Assembly (NCBI GenBank): GCA_019314085.1
Contig: JAFCZZ010000415.1
Location: 1 to 5,246 of the forward strand
Length of the DNA stretch: 5,246 nt
From: Deltaproteobacteria bacterium
Lineage (GTDB): Bacteria; Desulfobacterota; Syntrophia; Syntrophales; UBA2210
Direction of reading: 5' to 3'
The position numbers and the translations under genes are program-made. The notes under the pieces are model-generated. The model saw nothing but the letters and a program-made list of their open reading frames with translations. It searched no databases and was not told the origin of the DNA. Each line of letters begins with the position of its first letter. The stretch's first letter is position 1. Positions 4,549-5,246 of this stretch are shown piece after piece.

Positions 4549-5246
4549 ATGGGAAGAGAAGAACTTAGTAAAGCATATGAATCTCGAGATGTTGAGGAAA
4601 AGTGGTACCAACTCTGGCTCGAAGAGGATCTGTTCCATGCCCAGGATACCAGTGACAAAGAACCCTTTTCAATAGTGATTCCTCCGCCGAATGTTACCGG
4701 CATACTTCACATAGGGCACGCACTGAACAATACCCTTCAGGACATTATCGTGCGTTACAAGAGAATGCAGGGCTACAATACGCTCTGGATGCCCGGGACC
4801 GATCATGCGGGGATAGCCACCCAAAATGTGGTGGAGCAGGAACTGGCCCGGGAGGGGATGACGCGGCATGATATCGGGAGAGAAAAATTTATAGAGCGGG
4901 TATGGGAGTGGAGAAAAAAGTATGGTGGTGTCATCATAAACCAGCTCCACAAGCTGGGATGTTCCTGTGACTGGTCCCGAGAGCGGTTTACCATGGACGA
5001 GGGCCTGTCCCGGGCGGTAAGAGAGGTTTTTGTCCGCCTCTACAATGACGGTCTCATCTACCAGGATGATTACATCGTTAATTGGTGCCCGCGGTGTCAT
5101 ACGGCCATATCCGATCTCGAGGTTGAATACGAGGAAGAGGCGACGAGCCTCTGGCACATACGGTATCCCTATGCCGAGGGGAAGGGCGAGATCATTGTGG
5201 CCACCACCCGCCCTGAGACCATGCTGGGCGATACCGCCGTCGCGGT
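4549..5246 (+). CDS. valS: Valyl-tRNA synthetase ValS, N-terminal 233 residues (runs off the window)
   Basis: ValS is the cytosolic class I synthetase that charges tRNA(Val) and hydrolyses mischarged Thr-tRNA. The start ATG 4549 has GAAGGA six bases upstream (4537-4542). Seen: [13 protein letters not shown] at 45-57 carrying the class I HIGH motif, [12 protein letters not shown] at 81-92, [18 protein letters not shown] at 133-150, [17 protein letters not shown] at 178-194, and the opening of the CP1 editing domain with [15 protein letters not shown] at 219-233. These are all diagnostic of ValS rather than IleS or LeuS. The frame is open to the right edge. About a quarter of the usual ~880-950 residues is present; the KMSKS loop, anticodon-binding domain and C-terminal coiled coil lie outside. 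It follows miaA by 12 bp and is likely in the same transcript. Confidence 0.98.
   Translation, partial: MGREELSKAYESRDVEEKWYQLWLEEDLFHAQDTSDKEPFSIVIPPPNVTGILHIGHALNNTLQDIIVRYKRMQGYNTLWMPGTDHAGIATQNVVEQELAREGMTRHDIGREKFIERVWEWRKKYGGVIINQLHKLGCSCDWSRERFTMDEGLSRAVREVFVRLYNDGLIYQDDYIVNWCPRCHTAISDLEVEYEEEATSLWHIRYPYAEGKGEIIVATTRPETMLGDTAVA

Noticed and set aside
4669..5157. 162-codon - strand frame opposite valS
   Set aside because: A shadow of valS, whose frame carries the HIGH and editing-domain motifs across the same bases.
1..5246. CRISPR array, tRNA or rRNA gene
   Set aside because: The only regular repeats are 7-bp units, a single 41-bp duplication and three 13-bp copies with unrelated spacers; none has CRISPR-like repeat length. 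No tRNA or rRNA signature was seen.

Overview
The window looks like a bacterial chromosome segment with moderate G+C. All recognisable genes lie on the + strand. Two intact housekeeping genes, miaA and the start of valS, sit at the right. To their left is an eroded accessory zone of defence-type genes, gene stubs and short repeats. The heptanucleotide intergenic arrays and the palindromes resemble what I remember from Desulfobacterota/Deltaproteobacteria and Nitrospirota genomes, but this taxonomic guess is weak.

Layout, left to right. (1) 2-1864: the last 620 codons of a large type III restriction-like helicase-nuclease. It has the end of an SF2 helicase core, a PD-(D/E)XK nuclease, and a C-terminal segment with a HEPN-like Arg-Asn...His signature. 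(2) 1899-2193: two consecutive 5' gene stubs, the first ~24 residues of purE and the first ~58 residues of fcl (GDP-L-fucose synthase). They are separated by a 15-bp palindrome and a short heptamer repeat. The fcl stub carries an in-frame TAA and loses homology four codons later. (3) 2194-2544: non-coding DNA with three copies of a 13-bp motif spaced exactly 51 bp apart, a small dyad and a possible terminator. (4) 2545-3515: a ParB-like/multi-HTH protein once fused to a DNA methyltransferase. An exact 41-bp tandem duplication shifts the frame just before the methyltransferase domain. That domain also stops right after motif I (DPMAGGG), next to a GGAATTCC-centred sequence. (5) 3568-4536: complete miaA, with phased AAC-type heptamer repeats inside both ends of its coding sequence. 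(6) 4549-end: the first 233 codons of valS.

How the parts relate. miaA (tRNA A37 prenylation) and valS (Val-tRNA charging) are 12 bp apart and probably co-transcribed. The helicase-nuclease and the ParB-methyltransferase are both of kinds found in restriction or mobile-element contexts. The segment between the helicase-nuclease and miaA reads as a junction zone where genes have been cut off at their 3' ends. I see no clear evidence for a wholly new functional system. The most notable points are the frameshifting duplication, the repeats that have become miaA coding sequence, and the HEPN-like tail of the helicase-nuclease.
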